The position numbers were made by a program, and so were the translations under genes. Under the pieces are notes generated by a model, which was not told where the DNA came from, did not search any database, and saw only the letters and a list, made by a program, of their open reading frames with translations. From Pseudomonas sp. (GTDB lineage Bacteria; Pseudomonadota; Gammaproteobacteria; Pseudomonadales; Pseudomonadaceae), in assembly GCA_007117785.1 (NCBI GenBank), contig SKFV01000359.1:1-6022 (forward strand): a stretch of 6,022 nucleotides of DNA, in the 5' to 3' direction. Below, piece after piece: positions 5,963-6,022 of the stretch. How positions within the stretch are numbered: the stretch's first letter is position 1; every line of letters starts with the position of its first letter.

Positions 5963-6022
5963 CCCGGTTTTCCATTGGTATCCGACAAACTGGCCCAACC
6001 ACAGCAACCGGGTACGGTCGCT

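Larger units (their letters stand above)
5879..6022 (-). other. Region upstream of hfq with no recognisable gene
   Basis: I read all three minus-strand frames here. None gives the C-terminus of MiaA (the usual upstream neighbour) or any family I recognise. The longest minus-strand frame ends at a TAA inside the candidate -10 and looks random. Apart from the promoter and inverted repeat listed separately, nothing is evident. If the usual gene order holds, miaA ends just beyond the right edge. Confidence 0.5.

Noticed and set aside
5879..6022. 3' end of miaA upstream of hfq
   Set aside because: None of the three minus-strand frames resembles the MiaA C-terminus; the gene, if present, lies beyond the window.

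Overview
The window reads entirely on the minus strand as one conserved gammaproteobacterial neighbourhood. In transcription order (high to low coordinates) it holds hfq, hflX, hflK, hflC, a small DUF2065 (YjeT-like) membrane protein gene, hisZ, and the first 158 codons of purA, which runs off the left edge. The protein sequences (notably Hfq, HflX and HisZ) and the insertion of hisZ between the DUF2065 gene and purA match Pseudomonas and close relatives (Pseudomonadales) rather than enterobacteria. The DNA is moderately GC-rich by eye. Species cannot be named from this window.

Right part (about 4296-6022): a 157-base region upstream of hfq contains no recognisable coding sequence. It has a plausible sigma70-type promoter and a 7-bp inverted repeat. 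miaA, the usual upstream neighbour, is not recognisable here and would have to end beyond the window. hfq (RNA chaperone) is followed after 16 bases by hflX (ribosome-associated GTPase), which appears to start at TTG. A 122-base gap separates hflX from hflK.

Middle part (about 1939-4173): hflK and hflC overlap by one base (TAATG). They encode the two membrane-anchored SPFH/band-7 subunits that surround the FtsH protease. Downstream of hflC lie two successive hairpins: a perfect 16-bp stem with no U-tract, then a textbook intrinsic terminator.

Left part (1-1938): the DUF2065 gene, hisZ (regulatory subunit of the short-form ATP phosphoribosyltransferase) and purA (adenylosuccinate synthetase) follow one another with gaps of 39 and 48 bases and are probably co-transcribed. 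Together the window links post-transcriptional control, ribosome and membrane-protein quality control, and histidine/adenine nucleotide biosynthesis. All the genes are known housekeeping families. I found no novel system; the most unusual element is the long perfect hairpin just after hflC.
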